Assembly: GCA_020832305.1 (NCBI GenBank)
Contig: JAFIEV010000040.1
Location: forward strand, 1 to 64,000
DNA length: 64,000 nucleotides
Reading direction: 5' to 3'
Source of the DNA: Cyclobacteriaceae bacterium
GTDB lineage: Bacteria > Bacteroidota > Bacteroidia > Cytophagales > Cyclobacteriaceae
The notes beneath the pieces are model-generated. The model did not search any database, had not been told where the DNA came from, and was given only the letters and a program-made list of their open reading frames with translations. Each line of letters begins with the position of its first letter. Position 1 is the first letter of the stretch. Below are positions 46,386 to 56,253 of the stretch, one piece after another. The position numbers were made by a program, and so were the translations under genes.

Positions 46386-47558
46386 TCAGGATAATCTTTC
46401 AATTATCCCAGCTACTCCCTGGCCTCCACCCACGCAGGCGGTTACCATACCATACTTCTGATTTCTACGGCGCATTTCATTTATAATCTGCACAGTAAGT
46501 TTTGCACCGGTGCAACCCAGGGGATGCCCAAGAGCGATAGCGCCACCATTGACATTCAAAATATCCGGATTGAAATCCAAGGCCTTAACCACGCCCAAAG
46601 CCTGTGCTGCAAAAGCCTCGTTTAACTCAATTTGCTCAATATCTGACAGTTTAAGTCCCGCTTTTTTCAGTGCTCTGGGCACCGCTTCTACCGGACCAAT
46701 CCCCATTAAACTGGGTTCTACGCCTGCTACTGCATAGCTCATCAGCCGGGCCACGGGTTCGAGATTCAGCTCTTTTACCATAGCTTCAGACATAATCATG
46801 ACAAATGCAGCTCCGTCTGAAGTCTGTGAAGAATTTCCTGCTGTCACCGTGCCTCCTTGTGCGAATACAGGTCTTAGTTTGCTCAGCGCCTGAGGATTGG
46901 TATCTGCGCGCGGGCCTTCGTCGGTATCCACTACATAGCTTTTCTTTTTGCGACTTCCCTCTTCATAAAATATTTCCTCCACCTCTACAGGTACAATCTC
47001 CTCTTTAAAAAAGCCTTTCTCTATTGCATTTATGGCTTTCTTATGCGAATTGAAAGCAAATTCATCTTGTTGCTCACGATTGATTTCATATTTTTTAGCT
47101 ACGAGCTCGGCTGTGAGTCCCATGGAAGTGTAATAATCGGGATTGTTGGTGGCTATATCGTAATTCAGTGCTGTTTTATAGCCCATCATCGGTACCAATG
47201 ACATAGATTCTGTACCTCCGGCGATGATGCAATCTGCCATACCGGCATGGATACGGGCAGCAGCTATATTAATAGCTTCAATACCTGATCCGCAATAACG
47301 ATTAATCGTCATACCCGGTACTTCCATAGGGAGTGCCATGAGTGCAATCATTCTGCCTATTTGCATCCCCTGCTCAGCCTCCGGGACAGCATTGCCTACG
47401 ATCACGTCGTCAATTCTTTTAGGATCTAGTCCATTAACAGAAGCCACCAGATGCTTAATAACATCTGAGGCGAGATCATCGGGTCGGGTAAATCTAAAGC
47501 CTCCTTTTTTAGCTTTGCCAACCGCTGTTCTGAATCCTTTTACTATATATGCGTTCAT
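46386..47558 (-). CDS. fadA: Acetyl-CoA C-acyltransferase (thiolase)
   Basis: 390 residues. Nucleophilic Cys in [17 protein letters not shown] (near 90), [18 protein letters not shown] with the catalytic His, and [13 protein letters not shown] with the second Cys. All active-site residues are present. It cleaves 3-ketoacyl-CoA to acetyl-CoA plus a shortened acyl-CoA. It lies between fadN and fadE, 32 bases after fadN. Confidence 0.96.
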   Translation of the reverse strand: MNAYIVKGFRTAVGKAKKGGFRFTRPDDLASDVIKHLVASVNGLDPKRIDDVIVGNAVPEAEQGMQIGRMIALMALPMEVPGMTINRYCGSGIEAINIAAARIHAGMADCIIAGGTESMSLVPMMGYKTALNYDIATNNPDYYTSMGLTAELVAKKYEINREQQDEFAFNSHKKAINAIEKGFFKEEIVPVEVEEIFYEEGSRKKKSYVVDTDEGPRADTNPQALSKLRPVFAQGGTVTAGNSSQTSDGAAFVMIMSEAMVKELNLEPVARLMSYAVAGVEPSLMGIGPVEAVPRALKKAGLKLSDIEQIELNEAFAAQALGVVKALDFNPDILNVNGGAIALGHPLGCTGAKLTVQIINEMRRRNQKYGMVTACVGGGQGVAGIIERLS

Positions 47559-47590
47559 TTTCTTCTTTTAAGACTTGTTTAAACGTATGA

Positions 47591-49993
47591 TTAATTCCTC
47601 AATGGTTTACCACTGGTTATGATAGACTGTATGCGTTCCAGTGTTTTGCGCTCGCCCAACAACGATAAGAAAGCTTCTCGCTCCAGATCGAGTAAATATT
47701 GTTCACTTACTTCGGCAGGAGAAGTCAGGTCACCTCCATTCATAACAAAGGCAATTTTTTGGGCGATTTTAGCATCATGGTCACTTATGAAATTACCTGT
47801 GCGCATACCGTAAATCCCTGCCAGGAACATGGCGATACCGCTTCGTCCCTGTACTTTTATATTGGTACGATATACAGGTTTGGTATATCCGGCAGCAGCC
47901 AGCTCCATCACTGCTCTTTTGGCATCAGCAATTTGCCTGTCCTTATTGAGGGTAATGCGGTCCTGAGGCCTCAGGTAAAACATATCCCTTGCTTCTTCGG
48001 CTGAGGTAGCCACTTTACCTGTTGCCAGGTTCATAAATATCTGTTGAAGAAAATTTAACTCAACATCACCGTCTATAAAACGGTCAGATACCCTTAGGGT
48101 CATCTCTTTGGTCCCTCCTCCACCGGGTAAAAGCCCTACGCCCACCTCTACCAGGCCTATGTAGGTTTCGGCAGCCGCCTGTATCTGATCTGCATGGAGA
48201 GAAAGTTCGCATCCACCGCCCAATGTCAGCCCATGGGGCGCAACCACTACAGGAATGGAAGAATACCTGGCCCGCATCATGGCATTTTGGAAGGTGCGAA
48301 TCATAAAGTCGAGTTCATCGTATTCCTGCTCTATGGCATACATAAAGACCATGCCCAGGTTGGCGCCGGCAGAAAAATTCGCGCCCTGATTGCCAATTAC
48401 AAGTCCCTGATAATCTTTTTCTGCAAGATCAAAGGCTTTATTTAAACCTTCGATTACCTCACTGCCCAATGTATTCATTTTGGTGTGGAATTCAACATTC
48501 AACACACCATCTCCCAGGTCGAAGATGCTGCTGCCCGAATTGCTCCAGATTACCTTATCTTCGCGGATTTGATCCAGAATGATGAATCCTCCGGTACCCG
48601 GAATATATTCGTATTTCTTTGACTGAGGGCTGTAATACATTTTTTTCCCCTTCTCTACTTTGAAAAAGGTCTTGCAGCCGCCCTCCAGCATTTCCTGTAC
48701 CCATGGAGCCGGCTTATAGCCTTTTTCTTCCATTTTTCGGGTTGTCTTTTCCACATCTACAAAATCCCAGGTGGCGAAGGGCCCAAATTCCCATCCAAAA
48801 CCTGCGCAAACGGCATCATCGATTTTATACACTTCATCGGCGATTTCAGGTATGCGATTTGATACATATTGAAACAATCCGTAAAACGCATCCCTGTAAA
48901 ATTCACCTGCCTTATCTTTTCCCGAAAACAAAACCGCAAATCGCTCTTTAAGATTATCTATTGGTTTGATTAATTCGAGGGTGGCAAATTTGGCCTTCTT
49001 TTGAGGCACATATTCCATTTGCTCAAGGTCAAGGGTAAGGATTTCTGTTTTGCCATCTTTACTTTTGGTCTTTTTGTAAAACCCCTGACCGGTTTTATCA
49101 CCCAGCCATTGATTATCTACCAGTTTTTTAACAATATCAGGCAGCTTAAACATATCGCGCTGCTCATCATTTGGCAGACCTTCGTACAAATTGTTAGCCA
49201 CCTTTACCAGTGTATCCAGGCCTACCACGTCTGAAGTTCTGAAGGTTGCCGATTTAGGCCTGCCAATCACAGGGCCTGTGAGCTTGTCTATTTCATCAAT
49301 ACTCAGTCCCAGCTTTTGCATACTGTCTACCACCTTGAGTATGGCAAATATGCCAATGCGATTGGCAATAAAAGCAGGTGTGTCCTTACATAAAACAGTG
49401 GTCTTACCCAGGAAGCGATCACCATACTCCATAAAAAAATCAATGATGGCAGGATCGGTCTCCGGACCAGGAATGACTTCGAGAAGCCGAAGATACCGTG
49501 GTGGATTAAAAAAGTGGGTGCCGCAAAAATGCTTTCTAAAATCATCACTTCTGCCTTCTGCCATCAAATGCATCGGAATACCTGAGGTGTTGGAAGTGAT
49601 AAGCGTGCCTGGTGTGCGGTATTTTTCTGCCTGATCAAATACCTTCTTTTTAATGGCCAGGTTTTCTACCACCACCTCAATAACCCAATCGCATCCGGCA
49701 ATTCCCTGCATATCGTCTTCAAAATTACCTGTCTTAATAAGTGACTGGCTTTTTGAATGATACAGTGGTGCCGGTTTTGACTTAATGGCCGATTGCAGCG
49801 CCTGATTAACGATGCGGTTTCTTACCGCGGGATGTTTGAGATCTAGTCCTTTTTTTTGCTCTTCTTCATTTGGTTCTCCCGGAACAATATCGAGTAATAA
49901 TACCTCCACACCAATATTGGCGAAGTGGCATGCAATACGCGAACCCATAATTCCCGAACCTAAAACAGCAACTTTTCTGATGGCTCTCTTCAT
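47591..49993 (-). CDS. fadN: 3-hydroxyacyl-CoA dehydrogenase / enoyl-CoA hydratase
   Basis: 800 residues. The N-terminal NAD-binding Rossmann motif VAVLGSGIMGSRIACHFANI (8-27) is followed by the dehydrogenase core (CGTHFFNPPRYLRLLEVIPG; GRPKSATFRTSDVVGLDTLV) and then an enoyl-CoA hydratase domain at about 500-680 (GANFSAGANLGMVF, GLTLGGGCELSLHADQIQAA). This dehydrogenase-first order is that of B. subtilis FadN, the reverse of E. coli FadB. It performs the two middle steps of beta-oxidation. First enzyme gene of the operon, 20 bases after marR. Confidence 0.95.
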   Translation of the reverse strand: MKRAIRKVAVLGSGIMGSRIACHFANIGVEVLLLDIVPGEPNEEEQKKGLDLKHPAVRNRIVNQALQSAIKSKPAPLYHSKSQSLIKTGNFEDDMQGIAGCDWVIEVVVENLAIKKKVFDQAEKYRTPGTLITSNTSGIPMHLMAEGRSDDFRKHFCGTHFFNPPRYLRLLEVIPGPETDPAIIDFFMEYGDRFLGKTTVLCKDTPAFIANRIGIFAILKVVDSMQKLGLSIDEIDKLTGPVIGRPKSATFRTSDVVGLDTLVKVANNLYEGLPNDEQRDMFKLPDIVKKLVDNQWLGDKTGQGFYKKTKSKDGKTEILTLDLEQMEYVPQKKAKFATLELIKPIDNLKERFAVLFSGKDKAGEFYRDAFYGLFQYVSNRIPEIADEVYKIDDAVCAGFGWEFGPFATWDFVDVEKTTRKMEEKGYKPAPWVQEMLEGGCKTFFKVEKGKKMYYSPQSKKYEYIPGTGGFIILDQIREDKVIWSNSGSSIFDLGDGVLNVEFHTKMNTLGSEVIEGLNKAFDLAEKDYQGLVIGNQGANFSAGANLGMVFMYAIEQEYDELDFMIRTFQNAMMRARYSSIPVVVAPHGLTLGGGCELSLHADQIQAAAETYIGLVEVGVGLLPGGGGTKEMTLRVSDRFIDGDVELNFLQQIFMNLATGKVATSAEEARDMFYLRPQDRITLNKDRQIADAKRAVMELAAAGYTKPVYRTNIKVQGRSGIAMFLAGIYGMRTGNFISDHDAKIAQKIAFVMNGGDLTSPAEVSEQYLLDLEREAFLSLLGERKTLERIQSIITSGKPLRN

Positions 49994-50013
49994 AGCTGTA
50001 TGATTTGTTTATT

Positions 50014-50529
50014 TTATATGTTTATGTTGGCAGATTTATAAGAGTCATTTGTTTTCTGTGGTTGTCCGCTGTATTCCTCGGAAAAAACTTTTTCCCGTAA
50101 ATCAGCATCTTTTTCTATCATTAGATTAATGGTATTTATCACTTCAAAAAAGACTTGCATCTTCTCCGGATCAATTTTTTCCATAAGGTATTTGTTGAAA
50201 GCTTTAACCGTTTCTATGGTCCTTCCTTTTTTCTCCATTCCCAAGTCGGTAAGATGTATATGTACCTTGCGTTTATCAGAAGGATCCTTAACACGGTATA
50301 TATAATTTTTTTCTTCAAGGGTCCGCAGCATCCGGGTAAGACTTCGGGTTTCCAGACCCAATAGTGGCGCTATTTTGGTGGCTGGAGTACCAACAGATGA
50401 ACTGATATTTAACAATACAAAACCTATTGAAGTTGTCATATCATGCTTAACTGCTTTTTGATTGTACATGCGTGAAATGGCATGCCAGGCTGTTTTTATT
50501 GCATAGTCTACAGATTCTTCCGCTTTCAT
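50014..50529 (-). CDS. MarR-family regulator of the fad operon
   Basis: 171 residues. The winged-helix MarR core includes TSIGFVLLNISSSVGTPATKIAPLLG (helix-turn-helix), LETRSLTRMLRTLEEKNYIYR (recognition helix and wing start) and DPSDKRKVHIHLTDLG (wing), with N- and C-terminal dimerisation helices. First gene of the operon, 20 bases before fadN, so it likely senses acyl-CoA or fatty acid and controls its own operon (inference). Two 14-bp palindromes upstream are the probable operators. Confidence 0.9.
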   Translation of the reverse strand: MKAEESVDYAIKTAWHAISRMYNQKAVKHDMTTSIGFVLLNISSSVGTPATKIAPLLGLETRSLTRMLRTLEEKNYIYRVKDPSDKRKVHIHLTDLGMEKKGRTIETVKAFNKYLMEKIDPEKMQVFFEVINTINLMIEKDADLREKVFSEEYSGQPQKTNDSYKSANINI

Positions 50530-50622
50530 AGGACGATTTATTTTAACCCAACCACTTTTCAGGTTTGTTAAGCCGAATAATTAAAAACTCCAATATTTAC
50601 ATTACATACACGGAACAATTTG

Positions 50623-50636
50623 GTATGCATGCATAC
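50623..50636. promoter_or_regulatory. Probable MarR operator, site 1
   Basis: GTATGCATGCATAC, a perfect 14-bp palindrome, 94 bases upstream of the marR start codon. It shares both half-sites GTATGC / GCATAC with site 2. Confidence 0.7.
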
Positions 50637-50777
50637 GATATTACAAAAAAAAATTGAATATTGTTTTTCAGCACCCAAGGTCGGATATATAACAATTTGA
50701 TTATTTGTCACAATACTTTGAATTCTTTGCAATGATTTTTGATTTTTACTGAACTGTATTCATAAATATCGCAAATT

Positions 50778-50791
50778 GTATGCTAGCATAC
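50778..50791. promoter_or_regulatory. Probable MarR operator, site 2
   Basis: GTATGCTAGCATAC, a perfect 14-bp palindrome differing from site 1 only in the two central bases (TA for AT). It is 155 bases from site 1, in the same 335-base intergenic region, which holds no gene. Confidence 0.7.
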
Positions 50792-50864
50792 TAAATTTTT
50801 CAAATTGAGCTTTTTTTTCAAAATGATTGCGGATTGTCTTATTTCAAAGCACCACTGAGACGAA

Positions 50865-51572
50865 TTAGAGGTGCAGGTAAAAACTTTGCAGTAAGTCGAC
50901 AAATGGGTCACTGTATGCGCCTGAAGATGTATGAATGTAAAAAGTTTCCCTCCTGGCAACTGAAAAATTGCGCGAAAAACATGCGATACGGGCTTTTTCA
51001 GGGCTTTCGGGTCGTACAAAAATCTGGTACAATTGTTCTGATCCGAAACCGTAAGACTTAAATTCCGCATCCATTTGCTCCATTTCACGTGGAGGTAACA
51101 GAATCCAGGATTTTCCATCATCTTTCAGATTACTTGCAATCCATGGTACCAATTGCAAATGATGTAGGGCAAGACTATGCCTTGCCAGATTAATAAGATT
51201 ATGCCGGGTGTGCTGTTGCCCTTTATAAAAAGGCGGATTTGAAATAATGAGATCGTACTTAAGCGCAGGTTGAAAAGAAAGTATATCCTGGTTGATAAGT
51301 TGCAGTTTTGAGTCCCATGGACTGTTTGAAAAGTTTTGTCTGGCTTGTTTGGCTGTATCTGAATCTATTTCTACGGCATCGATATTGACATTCGAAAATC
51401 TTTGCGCCATCATTAGTGCCAACAGGCCTGTACCTGTACCTATATCCAAGATATTTTCAGGTAAAGGATGAGTTGCCAGCGCTCCGAGAATACATGAAAG
51501 GGTTCCTACTTTTTGCGCACAATGTTCCTGATCGATTCTGAATTTTTTGAATTGAAAATACGGTTGTCCCAT
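50865..51572 (-). CDS. trmN6: tRNA1(Val) (adenine(37)-N6)-methyltransferase-like
   Basis: 235 residues. Class I SAM methyltransferase: ILDIGTGTGLLALMMAQR (motif I, about 41-58), VEIDSDTAKQA (motif II), and the catalytic NPPF in LIISNPPFYKGQQH (about 109-122) for base N6 methylation. N-terminal FKKFRIDQEHCAQKVGTLSCILG and the C-terminal RETFYIHTSSGAYSDPF are typical of YfiC/TrmN6. It modifies A37 of tRNA1Val. It is 20 bases after rnhA on the same strand. Confidence 0.9.
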   Translation of the reverse strand: MGQPYFQFKKFRIDQEHCAQKVGTLSCILGALATHPLPENILDIGTGTGLLALMMAQRFSNVNIDAVEIDSDTAKQARQNFSNSPWDSKLQLINQDILSFQPALKYDLIISNPPFYKGQQHTRHNLINLARHSLALHHLQLVPWIASNLKDDGKSWILLPPREMEQMDAEFKSYGFGSEQLYQIFVRPESPEKARIACFSRNFSVARRETFYIHTSSGAYSDPFVDLLQSFYLHL

Positions 51573-51592
51573 AATTCCCGTATCATTTAAAC

Positions 51593-52048
51593 CTATCCCT
51601 GATTTTGCTCATAGCCTTCATCAGGAGGCAGATCACTGGTCTGATAACTTTTTACGGCCAGCTCATCACACCTTTCATTTTCTTTATTCCCGTCATGGCC
51701 TTTTACCCATCGAAACCGCACTTTGTGTTTTTGATATACCTGCCAGAATCTCCGCCACAGGTCTTCATTTTTTTTATTCTTAAACCCCTTTTGCAGCCAT
51801 GACCTGAGCCATCCTTTTTCAACAGCATCTACTACATATTTTGAATCTGAATATACCGTAACCTCGAGGCCCGGTCTGTTGAGCGCTTCCAGTCCACAGA
51901 TCACGGCAAGTAATTCCATGCGATTATTGGTGGTATGTCTGAAACCTCCGCTCAGTTCTTTTCTATGCTGTTTATACAGCAATACAGTTCCGAAGCCGCC
52001 CGGACCCGGATTCCCACTGGAAGCGCCGTCGGTATAAATGGTGACCAT
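51593..52048 (-). CDS. rnhA: Ribonuclease HI
   Basis: 151 residues. Catalytic acidic residues are in YTDGASSGNPGPGG (Asp near 6), NRMELLAVICGLEAL (Glu), YSDSKYVVDAV (Asp) and HDGNKENERCDELA (final Asp), with the basic protrusion WLRSWLQKGFKNKKNEDLW. Cuts RNA in RNA-DNA hybrids. One base separates it from the marC gene upstream and 20 from trmN6 downstream. Confidence 0.96.
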   Translation of the reverse strand: MVTIYTDGASSGNPGPGGFGTVLLYKQHRKELSGGFRHTTNNRMELLAVICGLEALNRPGLEVTVYSDSKYVVDAVEKGWLRSWLQKGFKNKKNEDLWRRFWQVYQKHKVRFRWVKGHDGNKENERCDELAVKSYQTSDLPPDEGYEQNQG

Positions 52049-52049
52049 A

Positions 52050-52619
52050 TCAGATATTAGTTTTAATAAGTTTGATCGAAATGGCCAGCAGAATTATTCC
52101 AAAAAACTTTCTGAGCACATTAAATCCGTTTTCTCCTATTTTACGTTCCAGCCAGTTTGAAGATTTCAGCACGAGATATACAAATACAAGGTTGAGTACG
52201 ATACCAATTAAAATATTGAGCTGATGAAATTCAGCTTTCAGGGAAAGAATTGTGGTGAGTGTTCCTGCCCCGGCGATCAAGGGGAATGCAAGAGGCACGA
52301 CGGAGCTTGTACTGCTTTTGGGTTCTGATTTGAAAAAATCTCTTCCTAAAATCATTTCCATACCTATGATAAAGATGATAAGTCCTCCGGCAACAGCAAA
52401 GGATGCCACATCGATTCCAAATAGCCTTAATATTCCCTCTCCGATAAAAAGAAAAACAACCATGAGCAGGCCTGCAACGATGGTAGCTTTTTCAGACTCT
52501 ATATGTCCCATTTTTTTTCGTAGGTCTATCACAATTGGAATAGAACCCACAATGTCAATCACCGAAAACAAAATGAGCGTTACCGAAAAGATTTCCTTAA
52601 AATGTAATACTTCAAACAT
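52050..52619 (-). CDS. MarC family integral membrane protein
   Basis: 189 residues with six hydrophobic helices. Conserved MarC features: FSVIDIVGSIPIVIDL near the N terminus, GGLIIFIIGMEMILGRD, and AFPLIAGAGTLTTILSL in the second half, the internal repeat with a Pro-Leu/Ile-Ala-Gly motif. The function of MarC proteins is unclear; some are called NAAT transporters. It lies in the aroQ-marC-rnhA-trmN6 minus-strand run. Confidence 0.9.
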   Translation of the reverse strand: MFEVLHFKEIFSVTLILFSVIDIVGSIPIVIDLRKKMGHIESEKATIVAGLLMVVFLFIGEGILRLFGIDVASFAVAGGLIIFIIGMEMILGRDFFKSEPKSSTSSVVPLAFPLIAGAGTLTTILSLKAEFHQLNILIGIVLNLVFVYLVLKSSNWLERKIGENGFNVLRKFFGIILLAISIKLIKTNI

Positions 52620-52665
52620 TTTGCAAAACTATGAAACGAAGCAAAAAAGTGCCTTTCTTATGCAC

Positions 52666-53091
52666 TTATTTTTTAGTTTGAATCAGGTGTTCAACTGCCA
52701 ACCTGTAACCATCGAAACCCATGCCTGCGATAACTCCTTTGCAAACGGCCGACAAATGGCTGTGATGCCGGAAGCCTTCCCTGGCATATACATTGCTGAT
52801 ATGTACTTCTATCACTGGTGCTGAAATGGCTGCTATGGCATCCCTGATGGCTATTGAAGTATGTGTATAAGCTCCTGCATTTAAAACTATTCCACAGTTA
52901 TCAAAACCTCGTTGGTGCAATTTGTCAATGATACTACCCTCGTGATTTGACTGATAATATTCAAACCTCAGACCGGGATACTCTTCGATAAGTTTATTGA
53001 GATACGACTCAAAACTGCTGTCTCCATAAATCCCAGGCTCTCTTTTTCCCAAAAGATTCAAATTAGGGCCATTAATAATGAGTATGTCCAT
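52666..53091 (-). CDS. aroQ: Type II 3-dehydroquinate dehydratase
   Basis: 141 residues. IINGPNLNLLGKREPGIYG (5-23) with the catalytic Tyr22 and the flexible-loop Arg, YQSNHEGSIIDKLHQ, NAGAYTHTSIAIRDA with catalytic His region, and VHISNVYAREGFRHHS all match class II DHQase. Converts 3-dehydroquinate to 3-dehydroshikimate. Divergent from xerD, 58 bases between the starts. Confidence 0.96.
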   Translation of the reverse strand: MDILIINGPNLNLLGKREPGIYGDSSFESYLNKLIEEYPGLRFEYYQSNHEGSIIDKLHQRGFDNCGIVLNAGAYTHTSIAIRDAIAAISAPVIEVHISNVYAREGFRHHSHLSAVCKGVIAGMGFDGYRLAVEHLIQTKK

Positions 53092-53149
53092 TTTCCACTA
53101 TATTTGGCATAAAGATATACAATTATTTTCTTGTGCATACTGCAGTTTT

Positions 53150-54061
53150 ATGAGTTGGTCTTTTCATGTGAATGCCTTTCAGAATTTTCTAAGGCTTGAA
53201 CGCTCTTTGTCGCCAAATTCTATCGATGCTTACACCCGCGATATTGTAAAGCTTCAGCAATTTGCTGAAATGCAAAACCCGGCACCTGCTGCCCCTGAAA
53301 TTAAGGATTATCATTTGCACAATTTTTTTGAGTTCCTTTCTGAGCTTGGCTTGTCTCCTCATTCGCAAGCCAGGGTTTTATCGGGCATTAAGGCATTTTT
53401 TAACTTTTTAATGTACGAAAGATATATAGAAAGCAGTCCTGCAGATTTGCTGGAAGGCCCCAAATTAGGGAGAAAATTGCCGGAGATACTCAATCTTGAT
53501 GAAATTGATCAAATCTTAACCGCTATTGATCATTCTACCCCCGAAGGAGGAAGAAACCGTGCCATAATAGAAACACTTTACAGCTCCGGTTTGCGCGTTT
53601 CAGAGCTGACCGATCTCAAAATTTCGAACCTTTATTTTGACATTGGATTCCTTCGTATATTTGGTAAGGGCAATAAAGAAAGGCTGGTACCCATTGGCAG
53701 GCACGCCATAAAGTATATTGGCATTTATCTTGAAGAAATCAGGCCATTCATTTCCATTAAAAAAGGACATGAAAATTTTGTTTTTTTAAACCGAAGGGGC
53801 GCTAAACTCAGCCGGATTATGATTTATCATATCATCCGTGAAGCTTGTATAAAGGCTGGTATTACAAAAAAAGTTAGTCCGCATACTTTCCGGCATTCAT
53901 TTGCAACTCACTTGATAGAAGGCGGTGCAGATTTAAGGGCCGTGCAGGAAATGCTGGGCCATGAATCTATCACTACCACCGAAATCTACACCCACCTTGA
54001 CAGAGATTTCTTAAAAGAAACTGTACAAAAATACCATCCTCGCAATCAAAAAATGCAGTAG
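53150..54061 (+). CDS. xerD: Site-specific tyrosine recombinase XerD
   Basis: 303 residues from ATG 53150; the 24 upstream codons cover the aroQ promoter and are unlikely. Core-binding domain with FLRLERSLSPNSIDAYTRD, catalytic residues in SSGLRVSELTDL (Arg), HTFRHSFATHLIEGG (His, Arg), LGHESITTTEIYTHLD (His, nucleophile Tyr). Acts with XerC at dif to resolve chromosome dimers. The TATATTTG at 53099-53106 is a -7 match upstream. Unlike the recombinase at 28581, this is the housekeeping enzyme. Confidence 0.93.
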   Translation: MSWSFHVNAFQNFLRLERSLSPNSIDAYTRDIVKLQQFAEMQNPAPAAPEIKDYHLHNFFEFLSELGLSPHSQARVLSGIKAFFNFLMYERYIESSPADLLEGPKLGRKLPEILNLDEIDQILTAIDHSTPEGGRNRAIIETLYSSGLRVSELTDLKISNLYFDIGFLRIFGKGNKERLVPIGRHAIKYIGIYLEEIRPFISIKKGHENFVFLNRRGAKLSRIMIYHIIREACIKAGITKKVSPHTFRHSFATHLIEGGADLRAVQEMLGHESITTTEIYTHLDRDFLKETVQKYHPRNQKMQ

Positions 54062-54674
54062 CAACATTTATTTTGGCCTCATTCTACTCATGCTTTTGTC
54101 ATAAAGACAGCAGGACCATCCAAAGTAGTGGAATATACAATGTGATTAAATGAATTAAAACCCATATACAATTTTCAACAATTCTAAATAACATACTCAC
54201 CATGTTGTGGGCCATGTATCAAACGCAATAGTCTGCATGTTCAGAGATGATATGTAATAAACCAATACAATGCGTCACTTTCAAATTATTTCAGAAGTCC
54301 CATATAAAAGAGTTATATTTATGTAAATAACAGAATAAAATGCCTGTAAAGTAAAATTTTTCAAGCATCAGCTATATGCTGTTATCAGGATAACATTTAA
54401 AAACGTAAAGCAAAATCAAAAAGCTGCTAAAACGATTCATCGAAATAATCAACCGATTGGTCTACAATATATCTGAGATTATAGAAAATTTAAAAATGCG
54501 ATTTACTTTCTTTCGATATTTAAAGCTGTTAAAGTAAAAATGTTTCTTGTCATGATTTTATAGTATTTACGTGAGAAAAAAATAAAAGCTTTTCAGAGAA
54601 TTGGTACAAACATGATGTAGAATCACTAAAGAAAAAGTAATTTAAATGGTTAATTCAAATTAAAAGTGCAGGCT
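54062..54674. other. Long intergenic region
   Basis: 613 bases after xerD, AT-rich, with no supported gene, RNA or strong hairpin. It presumably carries the promoter of the following gene. Confidence 0.55.
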
Positions 54675-56174
54675 ATGGAAGATATTAGTGAATTGATCCG
54701 CATCGTGAATACTTTCACACGCAGGAACCTTCCTTTGGTGGATCTTAAAGTGGGGCCCGAAACAGAAAATAAGGAACTCAGGCTTTTTTTAGGGATCAAA
54801 AATGGTGCTTATACCACTGATTCTGAAGCTTCGGAAGGTATTTATTCTACAAAGGAAGTTGACTTTAAGTATAGAATGCTTAAGTCAAGGTTGAACAGAA
54901 AGTTACTTAACCATCTTTTTTTCGTCGATTTCGACCCAGGCAGGGATGGAAGTAAAGCATATAGACAAGAATGTATGGATTTGCTTCATTTTTCTAAAAT
55001 GTTAAAAATGCTGGGTGAGCTAGATCCTGCACAAAAATTACTGAACAAATCCATCGAGCTTTCAAAATTATATGAATTCAACGATCTGGCACTTGCAGGC
55101 ATGAAAGAAATGAGGGATTTGTATTCGGAAACCTACAGACCTAAATTATTTGTCAGCCTCAAGGAAGAAATTGAGCAGCAAAAGCAACTGATCGAATTGG
55201 AAGAAGAAGCTGATAAAGTGTATTACGAAGTGAAGCTTTTGCTGAACCGATCAGTAAATAATCGCAAAAAAAGCTACGAACAGGTCGAAAAAGCCATAGA
55301 GTTATTGACCAAACAGTACAATCAGGTTCCCTCATTCAACATTTATGAAAAGTTAATAAAACTTAAAACCTGGTACTACCTCATATCGGGTAAGTTTAAT
55401 GAATCACTTGAACTGATGGCAACTATTGAGAAGGATTATCAGGATGGCAAGATAAATAAAGACCGTTTCGATGAGGATTTTATCTCACTCAACCGTATAA
55501 AAGCTTTACTGAAATCCGGGCGGCTTGAAGATGGACTAACCGCTGCTGCAGAATATAAAGAACGCATAAATCCTGAACGCAAGCACTGGTTCCAAATGAT
55601 GGATGATTATTTCCTGATGGCGATGCATGCTAAGAAATATGAATTGGCTACAGATTTGATTGTTGAAGTCTTTGGCAATAAAACCGCAGTATTTCTCGAT
55701 CAACTCGACAAAGAAAAGTGGGAGCTCTACAAGTCGTACCTGTTTTACATTACCGGAAATCGCAGACTGGTTAAGAGATCCTCATTCAGCGAATTTCTTA
55801 ACGAAATACCCACTTTTGACAAGGAAAGGGCAGGCATTAATGTGGCAACGATGATTCTGCAGGTATTGGCCAACCTCGATGGCGATTTGATTTCACTTCA
55901 TAGGATTTTACACGAACTGGATGAATACCTCGTGCGTCACCTAAACAATGCTTTTAGCCGGCGAACCAAGACTTTCTGCAAGCTTTTATATAAAATCGTA
56001 GTTCATAACAAGGATCAGGAAACCATTCTTGCCAAAAGTAAATATCTGGTAGATAAGCTAATGGAGGCAAGGCCGCAAGGAACCGAATTGGTGGATATAG
56101 AAATTATTCCCTATGAAGAGCTGTGGGATATTGCCCTGCAAAGACTCAATATGCTAAAATATCAGGCCCTGTAG
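54675..56174 (+). CDS. Conserved hypothetical helical-repeat protein
   Basis: 499 residues from ATG 54675 (a GTG lies three codons before it). No signal peptide or membrane segment. It is almost wholly helical, with TPR-like helix pairs, a short coiled-coil stretch (SLKEEIEQQKQLIELEEEAD, near 165-185) and an N-terminal block with FKYRMLKSRLNRKLLNHLFFVD. That block resembles a multi-copy family of unknown proteins in Cytophagales (from memory, not checked). Function unknown; possibly a scaffold. Monocistronic with its own terminator. Confidence 0.8.
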   Translation: MEDISELIRIVNTFTRRNLPLVDLKVGPETENKELRLFLGIKNGAYTTDSEASEGIYSTKEVDFKYRMLKSRLNRKLLNHLFFVDFDPGRDGSKAYRQECMDLLHFSKMLKMLGELDPAQKLLNKSIELSKLYEFNDLALAGMKEMRDLYSETYRPKLFVSLKEEIEQQKQLIELEEEADKVYYEVKLLLNRSVNNRKKSYEQVEKAIELLTKQYNQVPSFNIYEKLIKLKTWYYLISGKFNESLELMATIEKDYQDGKINKDRFDEDFISLNRIKALLKSGRLEDGLTAAAEYKERINPERKHWFQMMDDYFLMAMHAKKYELATDLIVEVFGNKTAVFLDQLDKEKWELYKSYLFYITGNRRLVKRSSFSEFLNEIPTFDKERAGINVATMILQVLANLDGDLISLHRILHELDEYLVRHLNNAFSRRTKTFCKLLYKIVVHNKDQETILAKSKYLVDKLMEARPQGTELVDIEIIPYEELWDIALQRLNMLKYQAL

Positions 56175-56192
56175 TAATCCAAACCACGGAAG

Positions 56193-56221
56193 GAGGCTGT
56201 TTTCTACTTGGAAACAGCCTC
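56193..56221 (+). terminator. Rho-independent terminator
   Basis: GAGGCTGTTT / AAACAGCCTC 10-bp stem with a 9-base loop, followed by TTTGTATTT, 18 bases after the stop of the helical-repeat gene. Confidence 0.85.
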
Positions 56222-56253
56222 TTTGTATTTATCACTCGGGTACAAAAGTACGA

